From Candidatus Roseilinea sp. (lineage in GTDB: Bacteria; Chloroflexota; Anaerolineae; J036; Brachytrichaceae): a DNA stretch of 44,036 bases. A model generated the notes under the pieces. The model saw nothing but the letters and a program-made list of their open reading frames with translations. It had not been told where the DNA came from and searched no databases. A program made the position numbers and the translations under genes. Positions within the stretch are counted from its first letter, which is position 1, and each line of letters opens with the position of its first letter. The stretch spans positions 1-44,036 of the forward strand of contig JANWYN010000062.1 of the NCBI GenBank assembly GCA_025055235.1, written 5' to 3'. This document shows, piece by piece, positions 34,752 through 43,261 of the stretch.

Positions 34752-36119
34752 ATGAGGAGTCGTTGCATTCAGCAAGCCTACCTACTCTTTGTCTTAACCG
34801 CATGTGCGGTTGCAGCCAGGCCGAATATTCAACCGCCGGATGCGCTTCCCTTACAAGCAACGGCGCCATCGCATGCCATAGCGACCACAGTCGCCTTTGG
34901 AGCTACTTCGTCCCCTATACCAACAGCATCATCGCCGGTTATCGCCCAAGAATGCAGCTATCACTCCCCAAGCATATCCGCCGACGGTCGTTGGATTGCG
35001 TATCAATGCCAAAGCGAGAAGGCCATCTTTGTGCTCAATCAAACTTCAGCGCATGTGGAACGGATCCCGATTCCAACGGACGAGAGCGGTTCACGTATCG
35101 AGATCGCTTCGCCAGTGATTTCGGCCAGTGGGCAACAGGTTGCTTTTGTGTTGTTTGTGTTTAAGTCGGCGAATGATCAGTCAGGCTCATTACGAGACAG
35201 CGGCGACATCTTCGTTTACGACCGAAATACGGGTAGACTAGACCGCATCCCTGCAAATCTCAAGTGGGGTCTGGGCGGGAACTATGAAATCAGCATCTCG
35301 CGTGATGCCGAAATTGTCGCTTTCGTAGATGAGACGGGCCAAGTGATCGCACACGAACGACGAGCAGGCAAGCAGGAGATCGTGAGTGCAGATGGACTCG
35401 CGCCACGCGTATCCGCTGACGGGCGTTGGATCGCATTTGCATCGAGTGAAGAGTCCACGGATGGTGTCTACAATGTTTATGTGTTCGACCGACACACGAA
35501 GGATCGTCAGCTGGTGAGTGTCAACGCCCAAAACGTTGCCGGCGATGGCAACAGCGGAATCGTCCCCTTTCATGAAGGGGTATCCGGCGCACTCGCAATT
35601 TCTGCGGATGGCCGATGGATTGCATTCTCTTCAAGTGCAAGCAACTTAGCAAGCAATAGTGCACTAACATGCACTGAGTACTTCAGTCAGAAACGGCGTC
35701 ATTGCTACGATGTTTACGTGCGAGATCGGATCGGCGGCAAAACCGAACGAGTCGGCATGGCGGGCGACGGGGATAGCTTTGTGACGAGCATATCGGCAGA
35801 TGGCCGCTACATTAGCTTTCAATCCTTTGCAGGCAACTTGACGAGCGACGGGCCGAATCGCTGTCCGTTATACGAAAACATGAATTGCCCCGATGTTTTC
35901 GTCCATGATCGTCGTGCCAATGAGACGAAGCGGCTAAGCGTGAGCACACATTTGCGTTTGGACAATCAGGTTAGCCTGGAAGGACGACTGTCAGCCGATG
36001 GTCGGTTCGCCGTCTTTCTGTCTACCTATGACAGGGGCAAGCCCGCAAGTCGCTTTTACTTCAATCTGTTCTTGCATGATCTGACAAAGAATCAGATCAA
36101 GCCGTTAAGCGAGAATTGA
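34752..36119 (+). CDS. Beta-propeller (TolB-like WD40/PD40) lipoprotein
   Basis: A 455-residue exported protein. A short signal peptide ends in VLTACA, a lipobox with Cys18. A Thr/Ser/Pro-rich spacer (to about residue 65) is followed by repeated blades of the PD40 type, for example SADGRWIAYQC, SADGRWIAFASSE, SADGRWIAFSSSA, SADGRYISFQS and SADGRFAVFLS. Propellers of this sort bind proteins or sugars at the cell surface or periplasm. It is the third gene of the cassette, 45 bases after the M23-like gene and with GAGGAG before its ATG. Confidence 0.88.
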   Translation: MRSRCIQQAYLLFVLTACAVAARPNIQPPDALPLQATAPSHAIATTVAFGATSSPIPTASSPVIAQECSYHSPSISADGRWIAYQCQSEKAIFVLNQTSAHVERIPIPTDESGSRIEIASPVISASGQQVAFVLFVFKSANDQSGSLRDSGDIFVYDRNTGRLDRIPANLKWGLGGNYEISISRDAEIVAFVDETGQVIAHERRAGKQEIVSADGLAPRVSADGRWIAFASSEESTDGVYNVYVFDRHTKDRQLVSVNAQNVAGDGNSGIVPFHEGVSGALAISADGRWIAFSSSASNLASNSALTCTEYFSQKRRHCYDVYVRDRIGGKTERVGMAGDGDSFVTSISADGRYISFQSFAGNLTSDGPNRCPLYENMNCPDVFVHDRRANETKRLSVSTHLRLDNQVSLEGRLSADGRFAVFLSTYDRGKPASRFYFNLFLHDLTKNQIKPLSEN

Positions 36120-36210
36120 TCGGCAATCATCAGGATGCTTCGCAAGGGTTGAAAGGCGTGCTGAGTTTAGCGAAGCACAATGGCTGATGAGCCGTCGGGT
36201 TACATGAGTC

Positions 36211-36243
36211 AACCTTCACAGGGTTGCGAACCCCGTGAGGGTC
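36211..36243. repeat. Imperfect palindrome after the propeller gene
   Basis: Arms beginning AACCTTCACAGGGTT and AACCCCGTGAGGGTC pair at about 12 of 15 positions around three bases. It lies between the convergent propeller and rhamnosidase genes and could act as a weak terminator or be a dispersed repeat. Confidence 0.4.
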
Positions 36244-36253
36244 GGTGGCGTCT

Positions 36254-39196
36254 TCACTGGATCGTCATCAACTCCTTTTCAATCGCCTGTAGCTTCTCCG
36301 GCGTAACCAGGTGCGGCGCAGCGCGCGACGCCGCTTCGAGCGACAGATTGACCCACCGCAATTGCGGCATATGCACCACTTCTTCGCCGAGATGTTTCAC
36401 CAGCACCGCCCGCGTCTTCTCGTCGGCCAATAGCTCTTGTAGCGAGCAGGCGCAATCCAGCCGGCCGGCGACATGGCGCACGTTGGCCATCGCCTGTGCC
36501 AGGTTCAGCCCGGTCGAGATGAACGCGTAGCGGCCAGAACCAACCTCGACGATCACCGCGCCGCCCTTCGCCCGCGCCGAATGCACGCCCGGCGTTCGCC
36601 CTGCGCGCAGCGGTCGGCCGGACTCGGTCACTTGCGCAACTTTGCTAGCAGGGATGCGCACCGTGGCACGCGCGTTGGGCGGAACGGTCACCTGCAGCCG
36701 GAAGTCGGCCTCGGTCAACTGCCAGGCGACGGCCAGCTCGCCGTAGGGCGTCTCCAGCGTCGCGTGCGCGTGCGTGATGCCGCCGCCCGGCTGCGGCTGA
36801 ATCATCACATGCTTGTAGCCGGCGGCATCCCCATCCACCTCAATGCCGGCAACGACGCGATACAGCCATTCGCCGATCGCGCCATAGGCATAGTGGTTGA
36901 ACGAGTTCATGCCCGCGTCCTGGAAGCTGCCGTCCGGCTTGATGCCGTCCCAGCGCTCCCAGATCGTCGTCGCGCCCTTCTTCACCGGATACAACCATGA
37001 GGGATAGCTCTCCTGATTGAGCAACTCGTAGGCCAGGTCGGTATAGCCGAAGCGGCTGAGCACATGGCACAGGTAGGGCGTGCCGAGGAAGCCGGTGGTG
37101 AGGTGATAGTCAGCCTTGCGAATCTCGTCGGCCAGGCGCCCGGCGGCAACCGGCCGCAGCTTCTCCGGCAACAGGTCAAAGTGCAGCGCCAGCACGTAAG
37201 CAGTCTGTGAGCCCGGCCCGACGCGGCCGTTCGGCGCGACGAACTCGGCGTTGAAGGCAGCGCGCACCTTTTCGAAGAGGTCATCGTACGTGCGCGCGTC
37301 TTCCTCCTTACCCAGCACGCGCGCGGCGCGCCGCATCAGGTCCGCGCCGTGGGCGAAGAAGGCCGTGGCGATCAGCTCGCTGTTCGTCACCGGCGAAGGC
37401 AGCAGCGGGTTCGGCCCGCGATAGTCCAGCCAGTCGCCGAAGTGAAAGCCGCTCATCCACAGGTAACGCTCGCCGGCTTGCCGGCGCATATAGTTCACCC
37501 AGCCGGCCATGCTCTCGTACTGCGCTTCGAGGATGCCCTTGTCGCCGTAGCACAGGTAGATCGTCCACGGCACGATGACCGCCGCGTCGCCCCACCCCGC
37601 CGAGCCGGCCGCCATGCCGGGCATGCCGCGCCCCAGCACATCGGGGATGACGTGCGGCACGTTGCCGTCGGGATGCTGATCTGCGGCCAGGTCTCCCAAC
37701 CACTTGGTGAAGAAGGCCGCGACGTGCCGGTTGAAGCACGCCGTGCGCACGAACACCTGCGCGTCGCCGGTCCAGCCCAGCCGCTCATCGCGCTGCGGGC
37801 AGTCGGTGGGCACGTCCACGAAGTTGCCCTTCTGCCCCCACACGATGTTGTGCTGCAACTGGTTGATCAACGGGTTGCTGCATTCGAAGTGGCCGATGGG
37901 CGGGATGTCCGAATGCACGACCACGCCGGTCAAATCGCCGACGGCCAGTTCGCCCGGCCAACCTTCCACCTTCACGTAGCGGAAGCCCATGAACGTGAAG
38001 CGCGGCTCGTAGACCTCTTCGCCAACACCGCGCAGGGTGTACTGCAGCGTCTGCCGGGCAGAACGCAGGTTCTCGGTGTAGAAGTTGCCGTCGCGGTCGA
38101 GCACCTCGGCGTGTTTCAACGTGACGGTCGTGCCCGGCGCGCCGCGCACTCGCAAGCGCACCCACCCCACCATGTTCTGGCCGAAGTCGGCGATGCATTC
38201 GCCCTTGGGCGAGGTGAAGATGCGCACCGGCTGCAATTCCTCATGCCGGCGCACAAACGGCCCGACCTGCGCGATGAGGTGATCCTTGCGATGATCGAGG
38301 ATGCGCACGGCATGCCACGCCCCATCGTCAAAGCCGGGCCGATCCCAGCCGGGCTGCTCCAGCCGTGCGTCGTAGGTCTCGCCGTGGTAAATCTCGGCCA
38401 TGCGGATCGGGCCGGTCGCCGCACGCCACGCCTCGTCGCTGGTGATGACGACCGTGCGGCCATCGGCGTAGGTCACGTGCAACTGCGTCAGCAGCGCCAG
38501 GCGATCGCCGTATAGGTTGCGCTGGCCCTCAAAGCCGAGGTGCCCGCGATACCAGCCGTCGGCGAGGATGGCCCCGATGACGTTCGCGCCTTCTGCCAAC
38601 AGATCGGTCACGTCGTAGGTCTGATATTGCAGTCGTTTGTTGTAGCTCGTCCAGCCCGGCGTAAGCAGGCCATCGCCCACGCGCCGGCCGTTGAGGCGCA
38701 GCTCATACAGTCCCAGGCTGGTGGCATATAGGCGCGCAGTATGCACCTGGCCATCGAGCGCAAACGCGCGGCGCAGCAACGGCGCGGGGCGGGGTTGCGC
38801 CGGGTCGTGCGGATCGTCCCAGTCCGGCGTGATCCACTGCGCTTGCCAGTCGTCGGGGGCGAGCAGGCCCATCTCCCACCGGGCGACCGGACTCCACTCA
38901 GAAGGCCGGTCGTCCTGATCCCAGACGCGCACGCGCCAGTAACAGCGCTGGCCGGAGCGCAGCTCCGGGCCGGCGTAGCGCACGTGCACCGATTGGTCGG
39001 ATGGCACCTTGCCGGTATCCCAGATCACGTCGCGTTCGCCGCCGGGATCTGCAGCGACCACGATCTGATAGGCCGACTGACGTACGTCGCGCGCGGTCTC
39101 GTCTGCGCGCAGCTTCCAGCTCAGCCGGGGACGGCGCGCGCCCAGGCCAAGCGGATTGGTGAAGTATTCACAGGTGAGGTGATAGGGGGTAAGCAT
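36254..39196 (-). CDS. GH78 alpha-L-rhamnosidase
   Basis: A 980-residue glycoside hydrolase that removes terminal alpha-L-rhamnose. N-terminal beta domains carry LTCEYFTNPLGL and RPRLSWKL, and the catalytic (alpha/alpha)6 barrel has the GH78 hallmark PQRDERLGWTGDAQVF. A second acidic cluster, TTIWERWDGI, carries a candidate catalytic Glu. The barrel ends near residue 890; about 85 further residues (LQELLADEKTRAVLVKHLG) form a helical extension not required in typical GH78. There is no signal peptide, so it probably acts on imported oligosaccharides. It is the last gene of a minus-strand run starting with an Opp-type importer. Confidence 0.95.
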   Translation of the reverse strand: MLTPYHLTCEYFTNPLGLGARRPRLSWKLRADETARDVRQSAYQIVVAADPGGERDVIWDTGKVPSDQSVHVRYAGPELRSGQRCYWRVRVWDQDDRPSEWSPVARWEMGLLAPDDWQAQWITPDWDDPHDPAQPRPAPLLRRAFALDGQVHTARLYATSLGLYELRLNGRRVGDGLLTPGWTSYNKRLQYQTYDVTDLLAEGANVIGAILADGWYRGHLGFEGQRNLYGDRLALLTQLHVTYADGRTVVITSDEAWRAATGPIRMAEIYHGETYDARLEQPGWDRPGFDDGAWHAVRILDHRKDHLIAQVGPFVRRHEELQPVRIFTSPKGECIADFGQNMVGWVRLRVRGAPGTTVTLKHAEVLDRDGNFYTENLRSARQTLQYTLRGVGEEVYEPRFTFMGFRYVKVEGWPGELAVGDLTGVVVHSDIPPIGHFECSNPLINQLQHNIVWGQKGNFVDVPTDCPQRDERLGWTGDAQVFVRTACFNRHVAAFFTKWLGDLAADQHPDGNVPHVIPDVLGRGMPGMAAGSAGWGDAAVIVPWTIYLCYGDKGILEAQYESMAGWVNYMRRQAGERYLWMSGFHFGDWLDYRGPNPLLPSPVTNSELIATAFFAHGADLMRRAARVLGKEEDARTYDDLFEKVRAAFNAEFVAPNGRVGPGSQTAYVLALHFDLLPEKLRPVAAGRLADEIRKADYHLTTGFLGTPYLCHVLSRFGYTDLAYELLNQESYPSWLYPVKKGATTIWERWDGIKPDGSFQDAGMNSFNHYAYGAIGEWLYRVVAGIEVDGDAAGYKHVMIQPQPGGGITHAHATLETPYGELAVAWQLTEADFRLQVTVPPNARATVRIPASKVAQVTESGRPLRAGRTPGVHSARAKGGAVIVEVGSGRYAFISTGLNLAQAMANVRHVAGRLDCACSLQELLADEKTRAVLVKHLGEEVVHMPQLRWVNLSLEAASRAAPHLVTPEKLQAIEKELMTIQ

Positions 39197-39203
39197 GGGT
39201 ATC

Positions 39204-39243
39204 GTCTTGCGTCTTGTGTCTTGCGTCCTGCGTCTTGCGTTGC
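39204..39243. repeat. Heptamer array (GTCTTGC type)
   Basis: Five units of GTCTTGC (with GTCTTGT and GTCCTGC variants). It is the inverted form of the GCAAGAC array at 2374-2420. It fills the gap between the 51-residue microprotein stop and the rhamnosidase start. Confidence 0.9.
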
Positions 39244-39244
39244 G

Positions 39245-39400
39245 TCACTTGCGCCCGGCAGCGTCTCGCTCGCGCTTGCGGGCGATGCGATTTTCGATGA
39301 AGGTGTAGACGCCGGCGATCGTGCCGATTACGACGACCACGGCGAGGCATCCCAGGGCATACACGATAACGTGCGTCGGAATGGCGATTTCCATTTCCAT
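39245..39400 (-). CDS. 51-residue single-span membrane microprotein
   Basis: Translating the minus strand from the ATG at 39400 gives a 51-residue protein starting MEMEIAIPTHVIVYALG. A hydrophobic helix (about residues 11-33, CLAVVVVIGTIAGVYTF) is followed by a very basic tail (ENRIARKRERDAAGRK). The start lies three bases after the stop of the glycosyltransferase-like gene and the stop two bases before a heptamer array, so it sits neatly within the operon. Positive-inside topology predicts an outside N terminus. Function unknown; it could be a subunit or regulator of the importer or glycosyltransferase. Confidence 0.65.
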   Translation of the reverse strand: MEMEIAIPTHVIVYALGCLAVVVVIGTIAGVYTFIENRIARKRERDAAGRK

Positions 39401-39403
39401 CGG

Positions 39404-41122
39404 TCAAGGCCGGCGAACAAGGATGCGGTATGGGCCGATCACGTTCGCCGTGCGATAGCGTTCGGCGAGGTATTCATCCAGCAACGTCACGCCGGTGCTC
39501 CGCGCGCTATCGTTCGGCTCGTTGGCGCCTTCGAACATGTCCGTCAACACCACGTAGCGCACCTGATGGCGCTCCAGATCGGCCACCATCTCCTGCTGCA
39601 CCGGCAGCGTGTTGGTCACGCCGGGATGCAGCTCGTGATAGCGCGTGGCGCTGGGCCGCTGCGCGAGGAAGTAGAACATGGCATCGTTGGCGAACACGCG
39701 GTCGTGCCGCGCGAGGCCAACATAGATGCGCTCGTCCGGCGCCGTCAGGCGCTGCAGCGTTGCTACGGCCATCGTCTGCTGCGCAAATGACCGGCCGGGC
39801 AGGCCGATGGGCAGCGTCATGCGTTGCTCACGCTCGGCAGCCGGCCGCGACTCGATCACGCCAATGTAGCCGGCGATGGGATTCACAATCGCCGCAACCG
39901 AGAGCACCGCGCCGACCGAGGCGACGATGGCCGATGGCACCTGCGCCGTTGCCGGGAAGCCGCGCAGCAGCACCGGCAACAAGACCACCGCGCATAGGAA
40001 GAAGTGCACGGTGTGGATCGTGTCCGACCGCACGCGCGCCTGATTAAAACCGAAGGCACCAAACAGCACAACCATGGCCACACCCCAGGCTTGCGCGCGC
40101 GCATCTGCATCGCTACGGGCGCGCAAGACTGCCGACATGACCGCGAGCGGATAGACCAGGAAAGGCGCGTAGAACTGGACGTTGTCCACCGACCAATCCA
40201 GCTTCGGATACGGCAGGTCGCGCACCTTGGGGAATTCGGTGAGCGGGAAGATGAACAGTTGCCGGATCAGCTCAGCCGGCGACGCACTCACCACGAAGAA
40301 GATGAATGCCGGCGCGACCAGCGCAAGCGCGCCGAGTGCGAAGGGCAGCACGGCGCGCACCGTAGCGACGACCCGCTCGAAGATCGGCCGGCTCGCCGGC
40401 GTGCGCTGCACGAATATGAACGGCAGCGCAATCGCCATCTGCGCCGCAGCGCAGTAGATCGCCATGTCGTGCCGGAAGAGCGCGGCCAAGCCCAACGCCA
40501 GGCCGCCGGCGACCAGCCAGCGCCGATCCAATCCAACACCGGCGGGCCGATTGGCCGCCGCGTTCGACGCCATCGCGCGCAGCAGCGCGTAGATGCTGAA
40601 CAGGCTGAAGAGCAGGCCGGCGAAGATCGGATAACCGAAGAAGCCGTAGTAAGTCACCCACAGCGCGCCGATCAGCCATGCCACGAGCGCTGCGCTGCGC
40701 GAGGTCAATTGCCCGGCCAACAAGAACATCACGAAGGCCAGCAGGGCGCGAATGGCGACATCCCACCAGCGCTCGACGGCGATCTGCACCCCGAAGACAC
40801 GAAACAGGCCGGCAAGGGCATAGAGCTGGCCGGGGCTGTATTGCGTCCAAAAGTCACGATACGGGATCTCGCCGTGCATCACGCGGGTCGCGCCGTAGAC
40901 GATGATGCCCTCGTCGTAGATGTTGAGCGGCGCGATCATCGTTGGGTATAGGTGCGCGATGGCCGCCGCGATCATCGCTGCGAACAAAGCAACGCGCACC
41001 AATGGCGCGAAAGCCGCTGCCTCGGCAAATCGCGGCATACGAAACGGCTCACCCATCGAAGGTGAATTCGGGCGCATGATGTTCGGTTGCGGCAATCCGG
41101 CCGGCAGACGCCTCCGCAGCAC
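39404..41122 (-). CDS. Multi-pass glycosyltransferase-like membrane protein
   Basis: A protein of about 572 residues with 10 or more membrane helices and a soluble C-terminal domain of about 130 residues. The first external loop has NIYDEGIIVYGA and HGEIPYRDFWTQYSPGQLY, recalling the acidic first-loop motif of GT39/GT83 (PMT/ArnT-like) transferases that use lipid-linked sugars. The true start is uncertain: GTG 41122 lies four bases after the ABC ATPase stop, and ATGs at 41077 and 41056 are alternatives. Placement inside an importer and rhamnosidase operon suggests a glycan-related task. The exact donor is unknown. Confidence 0.75.
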   Translation of the reverse strand: MLRRRLPAGLPQPNIMRPNSPSMGEPFRMPRFAEAAAFAPLVRVALFAAMIAAAIAHLYPTMIAPLNIYDEGIIVYGATRVMHGEIPYRDFWTQYSPGQLYALAGLFRVFGVQIAVERWWDVAIRALLAFVMFLLAGQLTSRSAALVAWLIGALWVTYYGFFGYPIFAGLLFSLFSIYALLRAMASNAAANRPAGVGLDRRWLVAGGLALGLAALFRHDMAIYCAAAQMAIALPFIFVQRTPASRPIFERVVATVRAVLPFALGALALVAPAFIFFVVSASPAELIRQLFIFPLTEFPKVRDLPYPKLDWSVDNVQFYAPFLVYPLAVMSAVLRARSDADARAQAWGVAMVVLFGAFGFNQARVRSDTIHTVHFFLCAVVLLPVLLRGFPATAQVPSAIVASVGAVLSVAAIVNPIAGYIGVIESRPAAEREQRMTLPIGLPGRSFAQQTMAVATLQRLTAPDERIYVGLARHDRVFANDAMFYFLAQRPSATRYHELHPGVTNTLPVQQEMVADLERHQVRYVVLTDMFEGANEPNDSARSTGVTLLDEYLAERYRTANVIGPYRILVRRP

Positions 41123-41126
41123 TCGC

Positions 41127-42137
41127 TCAGATGCCCTGCAACTCCAACTCCTCGGCGCGATGGCAACTGACCAGGCGCGTGCTATCCAGCGCCCTGAGCT
41201 GCGGCACTTCTACCTTGCACCGCTCAACGGCATATTTGCAGCGCGGATGGAACACGCAGCCCGAAGGCAGGTTGGCGAGGTCGGGCACTTCGCCGGCGGA
41301 GACGACGCGTTTGCGCACGCGGCTGGTCGTGCGCGGCACCGACGCAAGCAACGCTTCGGTGTAGGGATGCTTCGGCGACTTGAGGATGTCATGCTTCGTG
41401 CCGACTTCGACCAGCTTGCCGGCGTACATCACGGCGATGCGGTCGCACATGTAGCGCACCACGTTCATCGCATGCGAGATGAACAGATAGGTCAACTGAT
41501 ATTGCGCCTGCAAGTCCTTCAGCAGGTTGAGGATCTGCGCCTGGATCGAGACGTCGAGCGCGGACACCGGCTCGTCGGCTACGACGAGCCTGGGCTTGAC
41601 CACCAGCGCGCGGGCGATGCCGATGCGCTGGCGTTGACCGCCGCTGAAGCTGTGCGGATAGCGCCGCAGATGCTCGACGCGCAGGCCAACCTGCAGGATG
41701 ACTTCGCGCACGCGCTCCTCCATCTCCCGGCCCGAGGCGATGCCGTTTACGAACAACGGCTCGCCCACCGTCTCCAACACCGTCATGCGCGGGTTGAGCG
41801 AGGCGTAGGGGTCTTGAAAGATCATCTGCGCGTTGCGGCGCAACACGCGCAGTTCACTGCCGCTCAAGTCCATGATCGGCACGTCCTGGCCGTCCACGTG
41901 CAGCGTCACGTCGCCGCTGGTCGGCTCGTATAGCCGCAGCAACGTCCGGCCCAGCGTGGTCTTGCCGCTGCCGCTCTCGCCCACGATGCCGAGGGTTTCG
42001 CCGGCCGCTACGGACAGGCTGACGCCATCCACGGCCTTCACATAGCCGACCGTACGTTTGAGGAAGCCCTTCTGCACCGGGAAGTATTTCCTCAAATCTT
42101 TGATCTCGAGTAAGGTTTGCGCCGGTTGTGCGCTCAT
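41127..42137 (-). CDS. Opp/Dpp-type ABC importer ATPase (second)
   Basis: A 336-residue ATP-binding subunit. Walker [13 protein letters not shown], signature [15 protein letters not shown], Walker [14 protein letters not shown] and the switch His in FISHAM are intact. The C-terminal oligopeptide/dipeptide domain carries Cys-rich [15 protein letters not shown], which in relatives can bind an Fe-S cluster. I chose the ATG at 42137 ([15 protein letters not shown]). Works as a heterodimer with the next ATPase. Confidence 0.93.
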   Translation of the reverse strand: MSAQPAQTLLEIKDLRKYFPVQKGFLKRTVGYVKAVDGVSLSVAAGETLGIVGESGSGKTTLGRTLLRLYEPTSGDVTLHVDGQDVPIMDLSGSELRVLRRNAQMIFQDPYASLNPRMTVLETVGEPLFVNGIASGREMEERVREVILQVGLRVEHLRRYPHSFSGGQRQRIGIARALVVKPRLVVADEPVSALDVSIQAQILNLLKDLQAQYQLTYLFISHAMNVVRYMCDRIAVMYAGKLVEVGTKHDILKSPKHPYTEALLASVPRTTSRVRKRVVSAGEVPDLANLPSGCVFHPRCKYAVERCKVEVPQLRALDSTRLVSCHRAEELELQGI

Positions 42138-42147
42138 AGGCCCATAC

Positions 42148-42180
42148 AAACCCCAAAGGTCTTCGCGACCTTTGGGGTTT
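42148..42180 (-). repeat. Perfect hairpin between the two ABC ATPase genes
   Basis: A perfect 14-bp inverted repeat (AAACCCCAAAGGTC with its complement) around a five-base loop lies in the 50-base gap between the ATPase genes, just before the start of the second. It could slow transcription, set the expression ratio or protect an mRNA end. It may also be a dispersed repeat, since the sequence looks like a common extragenic palindrome. Confidence 0.6.
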
Positions 42181-42187
42181 CACAAAG

Positions 42188-43252
42188 TCATTGCTGATAC
42201 AGGAAACAGCTCACCTGATGGGTTGGCGAGACGCGGAACATCGGCGGGCGCTGGGTATCGCAAAGCCCGCGGATGCGATGCTCGCAGCGCGAGAAGAACG
42301 GACAGCCCTTGTGCTCGGCATACGGGCTGGGCAGCGTGCCGGCGATCGGCACCAGCCGCTCCAACTCGCCCTCGATGCGCGGGATGGATCGCCACAGCGC
42401 CTGAGTGTAGGGATGCAGCGGCTGCGCGAAGAGTTCCTCGGTCGTCGCGCGCTCCATCACCATCCCCAGGTACATCACCATGATCTCGTCGGACATCTCG
42501 CCGACCACCGCCAGGTCGTGGCTGATGTACATCAGCGCCATGCCGAATTCTTCCTGCAGCGACTTGAGCAGCTCCAGGATCTGCGCCTCGATGGTCACGT
42601 CCAGCGCCGTCGTCGGCTCGTCGGCGATCAGCAGCTTGGGGTTGCACGACAAGGCCATGGCGATCATGGCGCGCTGGCGCATGCCGCCGCTGAGCTGGTG
42701 CGGATAGGCGTCCACCAGCCGGCGCGGCCGCGGAATGCCGACGCGGTTCAGCATCTCGATGGTGCGCTCGCGCGCCTCGCGCTTCGACAAGTGCGGCATG
42801 TGCAGCAGGATCGCCTCGATGATCTGGTTGCCGATGGTGAACAGCGGGCTGAACGAGGTCATCGGCTCCTGAAAGACCATGGCGATTTCCTTCCAGCGGA
42901 TGCTGCGCATCTTCTCGCCGCTGGCATCCAAATCGAGGATGCGGACGGTCTCGCCTGATTTGCCGTTTTCGCCCGGCAAGTGCAGCAGGATCTCCCCGCC
43001 GGCGATCTTGGCCGGCGGCGTGGGCACGATACGCAGGATCGTCTGCGCCGTGACCGACTTCCCGCAGCCGCTCTCACCGATCACGCCCAGCGATCTGCCT
43101 TGCCGGATTTCGAAGTCCACGCCGTTTAGCGCGCGCACCACGCCCTCATACAGGTGAAAATTCACGCGCAGGTCGCGCACCTCGATCAGCAGATTGTTGC
43201 CGGCACCGGACGCGCCTGCAGGTGGGGCGATCGTCTTCGCATCAATCGTCAT
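42188..43252 (-). CDS. Opp/Dpp-type ABC importer ATPase (first)
   Basis: A 354-residue ATP-binding subunit. Walker [13 protein letters not shown], signature [15 protein letters not shown] and Walker [14 protein letters not shown] are all present, as is the C-terminal oligopeptide domain with [21 protein letters not shown] cut in the usual Cys pattern. AGAGGTG before the ATG at 43252 favours this start over GTG 43258. It starts nine bases after the stop of the permease gene. Confidence 0.93.
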   Translation of the reverse strand: MTIDAKTIAPPAGASGAGNNLLIEVRDLRVNFHLYEGVVRALNGVDFEIRQGRSLGVIGESGCGKSVTAQTILRIVPTPPAKIAGGEILLHLPGENGKSGETVRILDLDASGEKMRSIRWKEIAMVFQEPMTSFSPLFTIGNQIIEAILLHMPHLSKREARERTIEMLNRVGIPRPRRLVDAYPHQLSGGMRQRAMIAMALSCNPKLLIADEPTTALDVTIEAQILELLKSLQEEFGMALMYISHDLAVVGEMSDEIMVMYLGMVMERATTEELFAQPLHPYTQALWRSIPRIEGELERLVPIAGTLPSPYAEHKGCPFFSRCEHRIRGLCDTQRPPMFRVSPTHQVSCFLYQQ

Positions 43253-43261
43253 GCGCACCTC

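Noticed and set aside
37349..38515. Long plus-strand frame antisense to the rhamnosidase
   Set aside because: Shadow of GH78; its peptide shows no family features.
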